The translations under genes and the position numbers were made by a program. A stretch of DNA of 64,000 nt, from positions 31,984,001 through 32,048,000 of the forward strand of contig NC_079882.1 of the NCBI RefSeq assembly GCF_029227915.1, in the 5' to 3' direction. The notes beneath the pieces were generated by a model. The model made no database searches. It had not been told where the DNA came from and worked only from the letters and a program-made list of their open reading frames with translations. The DNA is from Hydractinia symbiolongicarpus. Lineage: Eukaryota > Cnidaria > Hydrozoa > Anthoathecata > Hydractiniidae. Positions within the stretch are counted from its first letter, which is position 1; every line of letters begins with the position of its first letter. Of the stretch, positions 50,068 through 63,626 are shown one piece after another.

Positions 50068-53000
50068 CGGGTTTTCGTTTGCCGGCGATTAAACTTCTTT
50101 TATTCAGCGTCTCATCAAAAATGAAAATATTTTTAAATACTACAAGTCTCATGGGCTTTAGTGGTGAAATAATAATTTAAAAAATCGTTCGGGAAATGAG
50201 TTTACTCCCTGGGTACTTTCTTTGTATACTTTTGACTATACGGGCTGAGTCCGGGATTTACGGGAAGTCGCGGGGTTTTTTTTGCCGGCAATTAAACTTC
50301 TTTTATTCACCGTCTCATCAAAAATGAAAATATTTTTAAATACTACAAGTCTCATGGGCTTTAGTGGTGAAATAATAATTTAAAAAATCGTTCGGGAAAT
50401 GAGTTTACTCCCTGGGTACTTTCTTTGTATACTTTTGACTATACGGGCTGAGTCCGGGATTTACGGGAAGTCGCGGGGTTTTTTTTGCCGGCAATTAAAC
50501 TTCTTTTATTCACCGTCTCATCAAAAATGAAAGTATTTTTAAATACTACAAGTTTTATGCGTTTTAGTGGTGAAAAAAAATTTAAAAAATCGTTCGGAAA
50601 ATGTGTTTACTCCCTGGGTACTTTCTTTGTATACATTCGACTATACGGGCCAAGCCCGGGATTTACGGGAAATCGCGGGATTTCGTTTGCCGGCGATTAA
50701 ACCTCTTTTATTAAGCGTCTCATCAAAAATGAAAACATTTTTGAAAACTGCAAGTCTCATGCGTTTTAGTGGTGAAAAGATAATTGAAAAAATCGTTCGG
50801 GAAATGAGTTTACTCACAGGGTACTTTCTTTGTATACATTCGACTATACGGGCCAAGCCCGGGATTTACGGGAAATCGCGGGATTTCGTTTGCCGGCGAT
50901 TAAAGCTCTTTTATTAAGCGTCTCATCAAAAATGAAAACATTTTTAAAAACTGCAAGTCTCATGCGTTTTAGTGGTGAAAGGATAATTTAAAAAATCGTT
51001 CGGGAAATGAGTTTACTCACAAGGTACTTTCTTTTTATACTTTTGACTATACGGGCCGAGTCCGGGATTTACGGGAAATCGCAGGTTTTCGTTTGCCGGC
51101 GATTAAACTTCTTTTATTCAGCGTCTCATCAAAAATGAAATTAATTGCGATTAAACTTCTTTTATTCAGCGCCTCATCAAAAATGAAAACATTTTTAAAA
51201 ACTACAAGTCTCATGCGTTTTAGTGGTGAAATAATAATTTAAAAAATCGTTCTGGAAATGAGTTTACTCCCTGGGTACTTTCTTTATATACTTTTGACTA
51301 TACGGGCCGAGTCCGGGATTTAGGGAAATCGCAGGTTTTCGTTTGCCGGCGATTAAACTGCTTTTATTCAGCGTCTCATCAAAAATGAAAACATTTTTGA
51401 AAACTACAAGTCTCATGCGTTTTAGTGGTGAAAAAGTAATTTAAAAAATCGTTCGGGAAATGAGTTTACACCCTGGGTACTTTCTTTGTATACTTTTGAC
51501 TATACGGGCCAAGTCCAGGATTTACGGGAAATCGCAGGTTTTCGTTTGCCGGCGATTAAACTGCTTTTATTCAGCGTCTCATCAAAAATGAAAACATTTT
51601 TGAAAACTACAAGTCTCATGCGTTTTAGTGTTGAAAAAGTAATTTAAAAAAACGTTCGGGAAATGAGTTTACTCCCTGGGTACTTTCTTTGTATACTTTT
51701 GACTATACGGGCCAAGCCCGGGATTTACGGGAAATCGCGGGTTTTCGTTTGCCGGCGATTAAACTGCTTTTGTTCAGCGTCTCATCAAAAATGAAAACAT
51801 TCTTGAAAACTACAAGTCTCATGCGTTTTAGTGGTGAAATAATAATTTAAAAAATCGTTTGGGAAATGAGTTTACTCCCTGGGTACTTTCTTTGTATACT
51901 TTTGACTATACGGGCCGAGTCCAGGATTTACGGGAAATCGCAGGCTTTCGTTTGCCGGCGATTAAACTTCTTTTATTCAGCGTCTCATCAAAAATGAAAA
52001 CATTTTTAAAAACTACAAGTCTTATGCGTTTTAGTGGTGAAAAAATAATTTAAAAAATCGTTCTGGAAATGAGTTTACTCCCTGGGTACTTTCTTTGTAT
52101 AGTTTTGACTATACGGGCCGAGTCCGGGATTTAGGGAAATCGCAGGTTTTCGTTTGCCGGCGATTAAACTTCTTTTATTCAGCGTCTCATTAAAAATGAA
52201 AACATTTTTGAAAACTACAAGTCTCATGCGTTTTAGTGGTGAAAAAATAATTTAAAAAATCGTTCTGGAAATGAGTTTAATCCCTGGGTACTTTCTTTGT
52301 ATACTTTTGACTATACGGGCCGAGTCCGGGATTTCGGGAAATCGCAGGTTTTCGTTTGCCGGCGATTAAACTGCTTTTTTTCAGCGTCTCATCAAAAATA
52401 AAAACCTTTTTGAAAACTACAAGTCTCATGCGTTTTAGTGGTGAAAAAGTAATTTAAAAAATCGTTCGGGAAATGAGTTTACACCCTGGGTACTTTCTTT
52501 GTATACTTTTGATTATACGGGCCAAGCCCGGGATTTACGGGAAATCGCGGGTTTTCGTTTGCCGGCGATTAAACTTCTTTTATTCAGCGCCTCATCAAAA
52601 ATGAAAACATTTTTAAAAACTACAAGTCTCATGCGTTTTAGTGGTGAAATAATAATTTAAAAAATCGTTCTGGAAATGAGTTTACTCCCTGGGTACTTTC
52701 TTTATATACTTTTGACTATACGGGCCGAGTCCGGGATTTAGGGAAATCGCAGGTTTTCGTTTGCCGGCGATTAAACTGCTTTTATTCAGCGTCTCATCAA
52801 AAATGAAAACATTTTTGAAAACTACAAGTCTCATGCGTTTTAGTGGTGAAAAAGTAATTTAAAAAATCGTTCGGGAAATGAGTTTACACCCTGGGTACTT
52901 TCTTTGTATACTTTTGACTATACGGGCCAAGTCCAGGATTTACGGGAAATCGCAGGTTTTCGTTTGCCGGCGATGAAACTTCTTTTATTCAGCGTCTCAT

Positions 53001-55921
53001 CAAAAATGAAAACATTTTTGAAAACTACAAGTCTCATGCGTTTTAGTGTTGAAAAAGTAATTTAAAAAATCGTTCGGGAAATGAGTTTACTCCCTGGGTA
53101 CTTTCTTTGTATACTTTTGACTATACGGGCCAAGCCCGGGATTTACGGGAAATCGCGGGTTTTCGTTTGCCGGCGATTAAACTGCTTTTGTTCAGCGTCT
53201 CATCAAAAATGAAAACATTCTTGAAAACTACAAGTCTTATGCGTTTTAGTGGTGAAAAAATAATTTAAAAAATCGTTCTGGAAATGAGTTTACTCCCTGG
53301 GTACTTTCTTTGTATAGTTTTGACTATACGGGCCGAGTCCGGGATTTAGGGAAATCGCAGGTTTTCGTTTGCCGGCGATTAAACTTCTTTTATTCAGCGT
53401 CTCATTAAAAATGAAAACATTTTTGAAAACTACAAGTCTCATGCGTTTTAGTGGTGAAAAAATAATTTAAAAAATCGTTCTGGAAATGAGTTTAATCCCT
53501 GGGTACTTTCTTTGTATACTTTTAACTATACGGGCCGAGTCCGGGATTTCGGGAAATCGCAGGTTTTCGTTTGCCGGCGATTAAACTGCTTTTTTTCAGC
53601 GTCTCATCAAAAATAAAAACCTTTTTGAAAACTACAAGTCTCATGCGTTTTAGTGGTGAAAAAGTAATTTTAAAAATCGTTCGGGAAATGAGTTTACACC
53701 CTGGGTACTTTCTTTGTATACTTTTGATTATACGGGCCAAGCCCGGGATTTACGGGAAATCGCGGGTTTTCGTTTGCCGGCGATTAAACTTCTTTTATTC
53801 AGCGCCTCATCAAAAATGAAAACATTTTTAAAAACTACAAGTCTCATGCGTTTTAGTGGTGAAATAATAATTTAAAAAATCGTTCTGGAAATGAGTTTAC
53901 TCCCTGGGTACTTTCTTTATATACTTTTGACTATACGGGCCGAGTCCGGGATTTAGGGAAATCGCAGGTTTTCGTTTGCCGGCGATTAAACTGCTTTTAT
54001 TCAGCGTCTCATCAGAAATGAAAACATTTTTGAAAACTACAAGTCTCATGCGTTTTAGTGGTGAAAAAGTAATTTAAAAAATCGTTCGGGAAATGAGTTT
54101 ACACCCTGGGTACTTTCTTTGTATACTTTTGACTATACGGGCCAAGCCCGGGATTTACGGGAAATCGCGGGTTTTCGTTTGCCGGCGATTAAACTTCTTT
54201 TATTCAGCGTCTCATCAAAAATGAAAACATTTTTAAAAACTACAAGTTTTATGCGTTTTAGTGGTGAAAAAATAATTTAAAAAATCGTTCTTGAAATGAG
54301 TTTACTCCCTGGGTACTTTCTTTGTATATATTCGACTATACGGGCCAAGCCCCGGATTTACGGGAAAACGCGGGATTTCGTTTGCCAGCGATTAAACTGC
54401 TTTTATTCAGCGTCTCATCAAAAATGAAAACATTCTTGAAAATTACAAGTCTCAAGCGTTTTAGTGGTGAAATAATAATTTAAAAAATCGTTTGGGAAAT
54501 GAGTTTACTCCCTGGGTACTTTCTTTGTATACTTTTGACTATACGGGCCGAGTCCAGGATTTACGGGAAATCGCAGGTTTTCGTTTGCCGGCGATGAAAC
54601 TTCTTTTATTCAGCGTCTCATCAAAAATGAAAACATTTTTGAAAACTACAAGTCTCATGCGTTTTAGTGGTGAAAAAATAATTTAAAAAATCGCTCTGGA
54701 AATGAGTTTACTCCCTGGGTACTTTCTTTGTATACTTTTGACTATACGGGCCGAGTCCGGGATTTAGGGAAATCGCAGGTTTTCGTTTGCCGGCGATTAA
54801 ACTGCTTTTTTTCAGCGTCTCATCAAAAATGAAAACATTTTTGAAAACTACAAGTCTCATGCGTTTTAGTGGTGAAAAAGTAATTTAAAAAATCGTTCGG
54901 GAAATGAGTTTACACCCTGGGTACTTTCTTTGTATACTTTTGATTATACGGGCCAAGCCCGAGATTTACGGGAAATCGCGGGTTTTCGTTTGCCGGCGAT
55001 TAAACTGCTTTTTTTCAGCGTCTCATCAAAAATGAAAACATTTTTGAAAACTACAAGTCTCATGCGTTTTAGTGGTGAAAAAGTAATTTAAAAAATCGTT
55101 CGGGAAATGAGTTTACACCCTGGGTACTTTCTTTGTATACTTTTGATTATACGGGCCAAGCCCGGGATTTACGGGAAATCGCGGGTTTTCGTTTGCCGGC
55201 GATTAAACTTCTTTTATTCAGCGTCTCATCAAAAATGAAAACATTTTTGAAAACTACAAGTCTCATGCGTTTTAGTGGTGAAAAAGTAATTTAAAAAATC
55301 GTTCGGGAAATGAGTTTACACCCTGGGTACTTTCTTTGTATACTTTTGATTATACGGGCCAAGCCCGGGATTTACGGGAAATCGCGGGTTTTCGTTTGCC
55401 GGCGATTAAACTGCTTTTTTTCAGCGTCTCATCAAAAATGAAAACATTTTTGAAAACTACAAGTCTCATGCGTTTTAGTGGTGAAAAAGTAATTTAAAAA
55501 ATCGTTCGAAAAATGAGTTTACACCCTGGGTACTTTCTTTGTATACTTTTGATTATACGGGCCAAGCCCGGGATTTACGGGAAATCGCGGGTTTTCGTTT
55601 GCCGGCGATTAAACTTCTTTTATTCAGCGTCTCATCAAAAATGAAAACATTTTTAAAAACTACAAGTCTCATGCGTTTTAGTGGTGAAATAATAATTTAA
55701 AAAATCGTTTGGGAAATGATTTTACTCCCTGGGTACTTTCTTTGTATACTTTTGACTATACGGGCCGAGTCCAGGATTTACGGGAAATCGCAGGTTTTCG
55801 TTTGCCGGCGATTAAACTTCTTTTATTCAGCATCTCATCAAAAATGAAAACATTTTTAAAAGCTACAAGTCTCATGCGTTTTAGTGGTGAAAAAGTGATT
55901 TAAAAAATTGTTCGGGAAATG
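50068..55921 (+). repeat. Satellite subregion V, left part
   Basis: About 29 units. From about 51.2 kb the GATAATTG class disappears and new classes dominate: GTGAAAAAGTAATTT, GGGATTTAGGGAAATC, CTGCTTTTATTCAG and CTGCTTTTTTTCAG. Internal duplications are visible: AGCGCCTCATC recurs near 51168, 52588 and 53802; TTTGTATAGTTTTGAC near 52090 and 53305; AATAAAAACCTTTTTG at 52396 and 53610 (1,214-bp offset). No gene is seen. Confidence 0.88.
50970..51220 (+). repeat. 251-bp expanded monomer
   Basis: The unit is 48 bp longer than normal. After ATCAAAAATGAAA a short ATTAATTG-like joint leads back to CGATTAAACTTC at 51148, repeating the CGATTAAAC to AAAATGAAA segment that started at 51100. Unlike the 242-bp units it is present once. 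It lies about where subregion IV unit types give way to subregion V types. Confidence 0.87.
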
Positions 55922-58900
55922 AGTTTACTCCCTGGGTACTTTCTTTGTATACTTTTGACTATACGGGCCAAGCCCGGGATTTACGGGAAATCGCGGGTTT
56001 TCGTTTGCTGGCGATTAAACTTCTTTTATTCAGCGTCTCATCAAAAATGAAAACATTTTTGAAAACTACAAGTCTCATGCGTTTTAGTGGTGAAAAAATA
56101 ATTTAAAAAATCGTTCTGGAAATGAGTTTACTTCCTGGGTACTTTCTTTGTATACTTTTGACTATACGGGCCGAGTCCGGGATTTAGGGAAATCGCAGGT
56201 TTTCGTTTGCCGGCGATTAAACTGCTTTTTTTCAGCGTCTCATCAAAAATGAAAACATTTTTGAAAACTACAAGTCTCATGCGTTTTAGTGGTGAAAAAG
56301 TAATTTAAAAAATCGTTCGGGAAATGAGTTTACACCCTGGGAACTTTCTTTGTATACTTTTGACTATACGGGCCAAGCCCGGGATTTACGGGAAATCGCG
56401 GGTTTTCGTTTGCCGGCGATTAAACTTCTTTTATTCAGCGTCTCATCAAAAATGAAAACATTTTTAAAAACTACAAGTCTGATGCGTTTTAGTGGTGAAA
56501 AAATAATTTAAAAAATCGTTCTGGAAATGAGTTTACTCCCTGGGTACATTCTTTGTATACTTTTGACTATACGGGCCGAGTCCGGGATTTACGGGAAATC
56601 GCAGGTTTTCGTTTGCCGGCGATTAAACTGCTTTTATTCAGCGTCTCATCAAAAATGAAAACATTTTTGAAAACTACAAGTCTCATGCGTTTTAGTGGTG
56701 AAAAAGTGATTTAAAAAATCGTTCGGGAAATGAGTTTACTCCCTGGGTACTTTCTTTGTATACTTTTGACTATACAGGCCAAGCCCGGGATTTACGGGAA
56801 ATCGCGGGTTTTCGTTTGCCGGCGATTAAACTTCTTTTATTCAGCGTCTCATCAAAAATGAAAACATTTTTGAAAACTACAAGTCTCATGCGTTTTAGTG
56901 GTGAAAAAATAATTTAAAAAATCGTTCTGGAAATGAGTTTACTCCCTGGGTACTTTCTTTGTATACTTTTGACTATACGGGCCAAGCCCGGGATTTACGG
57001 GAAATCGCGGGTTTTCGTTTGCTGGCGATTAAACTTCTTTTATTCAGCGTCTCATCAAAAATGAAAACATTTTTGAAAACTACAAGTCTCATGCGTTTTA
57101 GTGGTGAAAAAATAATTTAAAAAATCGTTCTGGAAATGAGTTTACTCCCTGGGTACTTTCTTTGTATACTTTTGACTATACGGGCCGAGTCCGGGATTTA
57201 GGGAAATCGCAGGTTTTCGTTTGCCGGCGATTAAACTGCTTTTTTTCAGCGTCTCATCAAAAATGAAAACATTTTTGAAAACTACAAGTCTCATGCGTTT
57301 TAGTGGTGAAAAAGTAATTTAAAAAATCGTTCGGGAAATGAGTTTACACCCTGGGTACTTTCTTTGTATACTTTTGACTATACGGGCCAAGCCCGGGATT
57401 TACGGGAAATCGCGGGTTTTCGTTTGCCGGCGATTAAACTTCTTTTATTCAGCGTCTCATCAAAAATGAAAACATTTTTAAAAACTACAAGTCTGATGCG
57501 TTTTAGTGGTGAAAAAATAATTTAAAAAATCGTTCTGGAAATGAGTTTACTCCCTGGGTACATTCTTTGTATACTTTTGACTATACGGGCCGAGTCCGGG
57601 ATTTACGGGAAATCGCAGGTTTTCGTTTGCCGGCGATTAAACTGCTTTTATTCAGCGTCTCATCAAAAATGAAAACATTTTTGAAAACTACAAGTCTCAT
57701 GCGTTTTAGTGGTGAAAAAGTGATTTAAAAAATCGTTCGGGAAATGAGTTTACTCCCTGGGTACTTTCTTTGTATACTTTTGACTATACAGGCCAAGCCC
57801 GGGATTTACGGGAAATCGCGGGTTTTCGTTTGCCGGCGATTAAACTTCTTTTATTCAGCGTCTCATCAAAAATGAAAACATTTTTGAAAACTACAAGTCT
57901 CATGCGTTTTAGTGGTGAAAAAATAATTTAAAAAATCGTTCTGGAAATGAGTTTACTCCCTGGGTACTTTCTTTGTATACTTTTGACTATACGGGCCAAG
58001 CCCGGGATTTACGGGAAATCGCGGGTTTTCGTTTGCTGGCGATTAAACTTCTTTTATTCAGCGTCTCATCAAAAATGAAAACATTTTTGAAAACTACAAG
58101 TCTCATGCGTTTTAGTGGTGAAAAAATAATTTAAAAAATCGTTCTGGAAATGAGTTTACTCCCTGGGTACTTTCTTTGTATACTTTTGACTATTCGGGCC
58201 GAGTCCGGGATTTAGGGAAATCGCAGGTTTTCGTTTGCCGGCGATTAAACTGCTTTTTTTCAGCGTCTCATCAAAAATGAAAACATTTTTGAAAACTACA
58301 AGTCTCATGCGTTTTAGTGGTGAAAAAGTAATTTAAAAAATCGTTCGGGAAATGAGTTTACACCCTGGGTACTTTCTTTGTATACTTTTGACTATACGGG
58401 CCAAGCCCGGGATTTACGGGAAATCGCGGGTTTTCGTTTGCCGGCGATTAAACTTCTTTTATTCAGCGTCTCATCAAAAATGAAAACATTTTTAAAAACT
58501 ACAAGTCTTATGCGTTTTAGTGGTGAAAAAATAATTTAAAAAATCGTTCTGGAAATGAGTTTACTCCCTGGGTACATTTTTTGTATACTTTTGACTATAC
58601 GGGCCGAGTCCGGGATTTACGGGAAATCGCAGGTTTTCGTTTGCCGGCGATTAAACTGCTTTTATTCAGCGTCTCATCAAAAATGAAAACATTTTTGAAA
58701 ACTACAAGTCTCATGCGTTTTAGTGGTGAAAAAGTGATTTAAAAAATCGTTCGGGAAATGAGTTTACTCCCTGGGTACTTTCTTTGTATACTTTTGACTA
58801 TACAGGCCAAGCCCGGGATTTACGGGAAATCGCGGGTTTTCGTTTGCCGGCGATTAAACTTCTTTTATTCAGCGTCTCATCAAAAATGAAAACATTTTTG

Positions 58901-58963
58901 AAAACTACAAGTCTCATGCGTTTTAGTGATGAAAAAATAATTTAAAAAATCGTTCTGGAAATG
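55922..58963 (+). repeat. Three 1,014-bp pentamer higher-order repeats
   Basis: Private variants recur at exactly 1,014-bp steps: TTTGCTGGCG at 56003, 57017 and 58031; CTGCTTTTTTTCAG at 56222, 57236 and 58250; the GGTACATT variant near 56543, 57557 and 58571; TACAGGCCAAG at 56773, 57787 and 58801. The three copies are about 55922-56935, 56936-57949 and 57950-58963, each of five distinct units. Sampled differences are few (TCTGATGCG in two copies, TCTTATGCG in the third). Confidence 0.88.
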
Positions 58964-60783
58964 AGTTTACTCCCTGGGTACTTTCTTTGTATACTTTTGA
59001 CTATACGGGCCGAGTCCGGGATTTAGGCAAATCGCAGGTTTTCGTTTGCCGGCGATTAAACTGCTTTTTTTCAGCGTCTCATCAAAACTGAAAACATTTT
59101 TGAAAACTACAAGTCTCATGCGTTTTAGTGGTGAAAAAGTAATTTAAAAAATCGTTCGGGAAATGAGTTTACTCCCTGGGTACATTCTTTGTATACTTTT
59201 GACTATACGGGCCGAGTCCGGGATTTACGGGAAATCGCAGGTTTTCGTTTGCCGGCGATTAAACTGCTTTTATTCAGCGTCTCATCAAAAATGAAAACAT
59301 TTTTGAAAACTACAAGTCTCATGCGTTTTAGTGGTGAAAAAGTGATTTAAAAAATCGTTCGGGAAATGAGTTTACTCCCTGGGTACTTTCTTTGTATACT
59401 TTTGACTATACAGGCCAAGCCCGGGATTTACGGGAAATCGCGGGTTTTCGTTTGCCGGCGATTAAACTTCTTTTATTCAGCGTCTCATCAAAAATGAAAA
59501 CATTTTTGAAACCTACAAGTCTCATGCGTTTTAGTGGTGAAAAAATAATTTAAAAAATCGTTCGGGAAATGAGTTTACTCCCTGGGTACTTTCTTTGTAT
59601 ACTTTTGACTATACGGGCCAAGCCGGGATTTACGGGAAATCGCGGGTTTTCGTTTGCCGGCGATTAAACTTCTTTCATTCAGCGTCTCATCAAAAATGAA
59701 AACATTTTTAAAAACTACAAGTCTTATGCGTTTTAGTGGTGAAAAAATAATTTAAAAAATCGTTCTGGAAATGAGTTTACTCCCTGGGTACTTTCTTTGT
59801 ATACTTTTGACTATACGGGCCGAGTCCGGGATTTAGGGAAATCGCAGGTTTTCGTTTGGCGGCGATTAAACTTCTTTTATTCAGCGTCTTATCAAAAATG
59901 AAAACATTTTTGAAAACTACAAGTCTCATGCGTTTTAGTGGTGAAAAAGTAATTTAAAAAATCGTTCGGGAAATGAGTTTACTCCCTGGGTACTTTCTTT
60001 GTATACTTTTGACTATACGGGCCAAGCCCGGGATTTACGGGAAATCGCGGGTTTTCGTTTGCCGGCGATTAAACTTCTTTTATTCAGCGTCTCATTAAAA
60101 ATGAAAACATTTTTAAAAGCTACAAGTCTCATGCGTTTTAGTGGTGAAAAAGTGATTTAAAAATTCGTTCTGGAAATGAGTTTACTCCCTGGGTACTTTC
60201 TTTGTATACTTTTGACTATACGGGCCGAGTCCAGGATTTCGGGAAATCGCAGGTTTTCGTTTGCCGGCGATTAAACTGCTTTTTTTCAGCATCTCATCAA
60301 AAATGAAAACATTTTTGAAAACTGCAAGTCTCATGCGTTTTAGTGGTGAAAAAGTAATTTAAAAAATCCTTCGGGAAATGAGTTTACACCCTGGGTACTT
60401 TCTTTGTATACTTTTGATTATACGGGCCAAGCCCGGGATTTACGGGAAATCGCGGGTTTTCGTTTGCCGGCGATTAAACTTCTTTTATTCAGCGCCTCAT
60501 CAAAAATGAAAACATTTTTAAAAACTACAAGTCTCATGCGTTTTAGTGGTGAAATAATAATTTAAAAAATCGTTTGGGAAATGAATTTACTTCCTGGGTA
60601 CTTTCTTTGTATACTTTTGACTATACGGGCCGAGTCCAGGATTTACGGGAAATCGCAGGTTTTCGTTTGCCGGCGATTAAACTTCTTTTATTCAGCGTCT
60701 CATCAAAAATGAAAACATTTTTAAAAGCTACAAGTCTCATGCGTTTTAGTGGTGAAAAAGTGATTTAAAAATTTGTTCGGAAA
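58964..60783 (+). repeat. Partial pentamer and mixed satellite units
   Basis: From 58964 the pentamer continues in rearranged form: units equivalent to positions 2, 4 and 5 follow directly, with GGTACATTC near 59181 and TACAGGCC near 59409, about 606-608 bp after those in copy 3. After about 59.55 kb unit order is mixed, including one CCAAGCCGGG unit reminiscent of subregion I at about 59615. No gene is seen. Confidence 0.75.
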
Positions 60784-62811
60784 ATGAGTTTACTCCCTGG
60801 GTACTTTCTTTGTATACTTTTGACTATGCGGGCCAAGCCCGGGATTTACGGGAAATTGCGGGTTTTCGTTTGCTGGCGATTAAACTTCTTTTATTCAGCG
60901 TCTCATCAAAAATGAAAACATTTTTGAAAACTACAAGTCTCATGCGTTTTAGTGGTGAAAAAATAATTTAAAAAATCGTTCGGGAAATGAGTTTACTCCC
61001 TGGGTACTTTCTTTATATACTTTTGACTATACGGGCCGAGTCCGGGATTTAGGGAAATCGCAGGTTTTCGTTTGCCGGCGATTAAACTGCTTTTTTTCAG
61101 CGTCTCATCGAAAATGAAAACATTTTTGAAAACTACAAGTCTCATGCGTTTTAGTGGTGAAAAAGTAATTTAAAAAATCGTTCGGGAAATGAGTTTACAC
61201 CCTGGGTACTTTCTTTGTATACTTTTGACTATACGGGCCAAGCCCGGGATTTACGGGAAATCGCGGGTTTTCGTTTGCCGGCGATTAAACTTCTTTTATT
61301 CAGCGTCTCATCAAAAATGAAAACATTTTTAAAAACTACAAGTTTTATGCGTTTTAGTGGTGAAAAAATAATTTAAAAAATCGTTCTTGAAATGAGTTTA
61401 GTCCCTGGGTACTTTCTTTGTATATATTCGACTATACGGGCCAAGCCCCGGACTTACGGGAAAACGCGGGATTTCGTTTGCCAGCGATTAAACTGCTTTT
61501 AATCAGCGTCTCATCAAAAATGAAAACATTCTTGAAAATTACAAGTCTCAAGCGTTTTAGTGGTGAAATAATAATTTAAAAAATCGTTTGGGAAATGAGT
61601 TTACTCCCTGGGTACTTTCTTTGTATACATTTGACTATACGGGCCGAGTCCAGGATTTACGGGAAATCGCAGGTTTTCGTTTGCCGGCGATGAAACTTCT
61701 TTTATTCAGCGTCTCATCAAAAATGAAAACATTTTTGAAAACTACAAGTCTCATGCGTTTTAGTGTTGAAAAAGTAATTTAAAAAATCGTTCGGGAAATG
61801 AGTTTACTCCCTGGGTACTTTCTTTGTATACTTTTGACTATGCGGGCCAAGCCCGGGATTTACGGGAAATTGCGGGTTTTCGTTTGCTGGCGATTAAACT
61901 TCTTTTATTCAGCGTCTCATCAAAAATGAAAACATTTTTGAAAACTACAAGTCTCATGCGTTTTAGTGGTGAAAAAATAATTTAAAAAATCGTTCTGGAA
62001 ATGAGTTTACTTCCTGGGTACTTTCTTTATATACTTTTGACTATACGGGCCGAGTCCGGGATTTAGGGAAATCGCAGGTTTTCGTTTGCCGGCGATTAAA
62101 CTGCTTTTTTTCAGCGTCTCATCGAAAATGAAAACATTTTTGAAAACTACAAGTCTCATGCGTTTTAGTGGTGAAAAAGTAATTTAAAAAATCGTTCGGG
62201 AAATGAGTTTACACCCTGGGTACTTTCTTTGTATACTTTTGACTATACGGGCCAAGCCCGGGATTTACGGGAAATCGCGGGTTTTCGTTTGCCGGCGATT
62301 AAACTTCTTTTATTCAGCGTCTCATCAAAAATGAAAACATTTTTAAAAACTACAAGTTTTATGCGTTTTAGTGGTGAATAAATAATTTAAAAAATCGTTC
62401 TTGAAATGAGTTTACTCCCTGGGTACTTTCTTTGTATATATTCGACTATACGGGCCAAGCCCCGGATTTACGGGAAAACGCGGGATTTCGTTTGCCAGCG
62501 ATTAAACTGCTTTTAATCAGCGTCTCATCAAAAATGAAAACATTCTTGAAAATTACAAGTCTCAAGCGTTTTAGTGGTGAAATAATAATTTAAAAAATCG
62601 TTTGGGAAATGAGTTTACTCCCTGGGTACTTTCTTTGTATACTTTTGACTATACGGGCCGAGTCCAGGATTTACGGGAAATCGCAGGTTCTCGTTTGCCG
62701 GCGATGAAACTTCTTTTATTCAGCGTCTCATCAAAAATGAAAACATTTTTGAAAACTACAAGTCTCATGCGTTTTAGTGTTGAAAAAGTAATTTAAAAAA
62801 TCGTTCGGGAA
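60784..62811 (+). repeat. Two 1,014-bp pentamers of a second type
   Basis: Markers repeat at 1,014 bp: CTATGCGGGCC near 60824 and 61838, TTTGCTGGCG near 60873 and 61887, CTTTATATAC near 61012 and 62026, AAGTTTTATGCG near 61340 and 62354, CTTTTAATCAG near 61495 and 62510, and GCGATGAAAC near 61686 and 62700. The unit order differs from the 55.9-59.0 kb pentamer, though some unit classes are shared. Parts of the same order also occur near 54.1-54.7 kb. Confidence 0.82.
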
Positions 62812-63626
62812 ATGAGTTTACTCCCTGGGTACTTTCTTTGTATACTTTTGACTATACGAGCCAAGCCCGGGATTTACGGGAAATCGCGGGTTTTCGTTTG
62901 CCGGCGATTAAACTGCTTTTGTTCAGCGTCTCATCAAAAATGAAAACATTCTTGAAAACTACAAGTCTCATGCGTTTTAGTGGTGAAATAATAATTTAAA
63001 AAATCGTTTGGGAAATGAGTTTACTCCCTGGGTACTTTCTTTGTATACTTTTGACTATACGGGCCGAGTCCAGGATTTACGGGAAATCGCAGGTTTTCGT
63101 TTGCCGGCGATTAAACTTCTTTTATTCAGCGTCTCATCAAAAATGAAAACATTTTTAAAAGCTACAAGTCTCATGCGTTTTAGTGGTGAAAAAGTGATTT
63201 AAAAAATTGTTCGGGAAATGAGTTTACTCCCTGGGTACTTTCTTTGTATACTTTTGACTATACGGGCCAAGCCCGGGATTTACGGGAAATCGCGGGTTTT
63301 CGTTTGCCGGCGATTAAACTGCTTTTGTTCAGCGTCTCATCAAAAATGAAAACATTCTTGAAAACTACAAGTCTCATGCGTTTTAGTGGTGAAATAATAA
63401 TTTAAAAAATCGTTTGGGAAATGAGTTTACTCCCTGGGTACTTTCTTTGTATACTTTTGACTATACGGGCCGAGTCCAGGATTTACGGGAAATCACAGGT
63501 TTTCGTTTGCCGGCGATTAAACTTCTTTTATTCAGCGTCTCATCAAAAATGAAAACATTTTTAAAAGCTACAAGTCTCATGCGTTTTAGTGGTGAAAAAT
63601 TGATTTAAAAAATTGTGCGGGAAATG
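62812..63626 (+). repeat. Two 406-bp dimers
   Basis: A unit with CTGCTTTTGTTCAG and GAAATAATAATTT alternates with one carrying CGAGTCCAGG, AAAAGCTAC and GTGATTT. CTGCTTTTGTTCAG lies at 62905 and 63311, and the second-unit markers repeat 406 bp apart (63008 and 63414 in the same phase). Confidence 0.82.

Noticed and set aside
18186-50917. Dozens of open frames of 62-116 codons on the + strand beginning MYTFDYTGQARDLREI or similar, and 71-codon frames on the - strand beginning MARIVECIQRKYPVS
   Set aside because: They are translations of the same satellite unit on both strands. The ~203-bp unit is not a multiple of three, so each frame breaks or shifts in the next unit. There is no splice, start or promoter context, and no recognisable domain.
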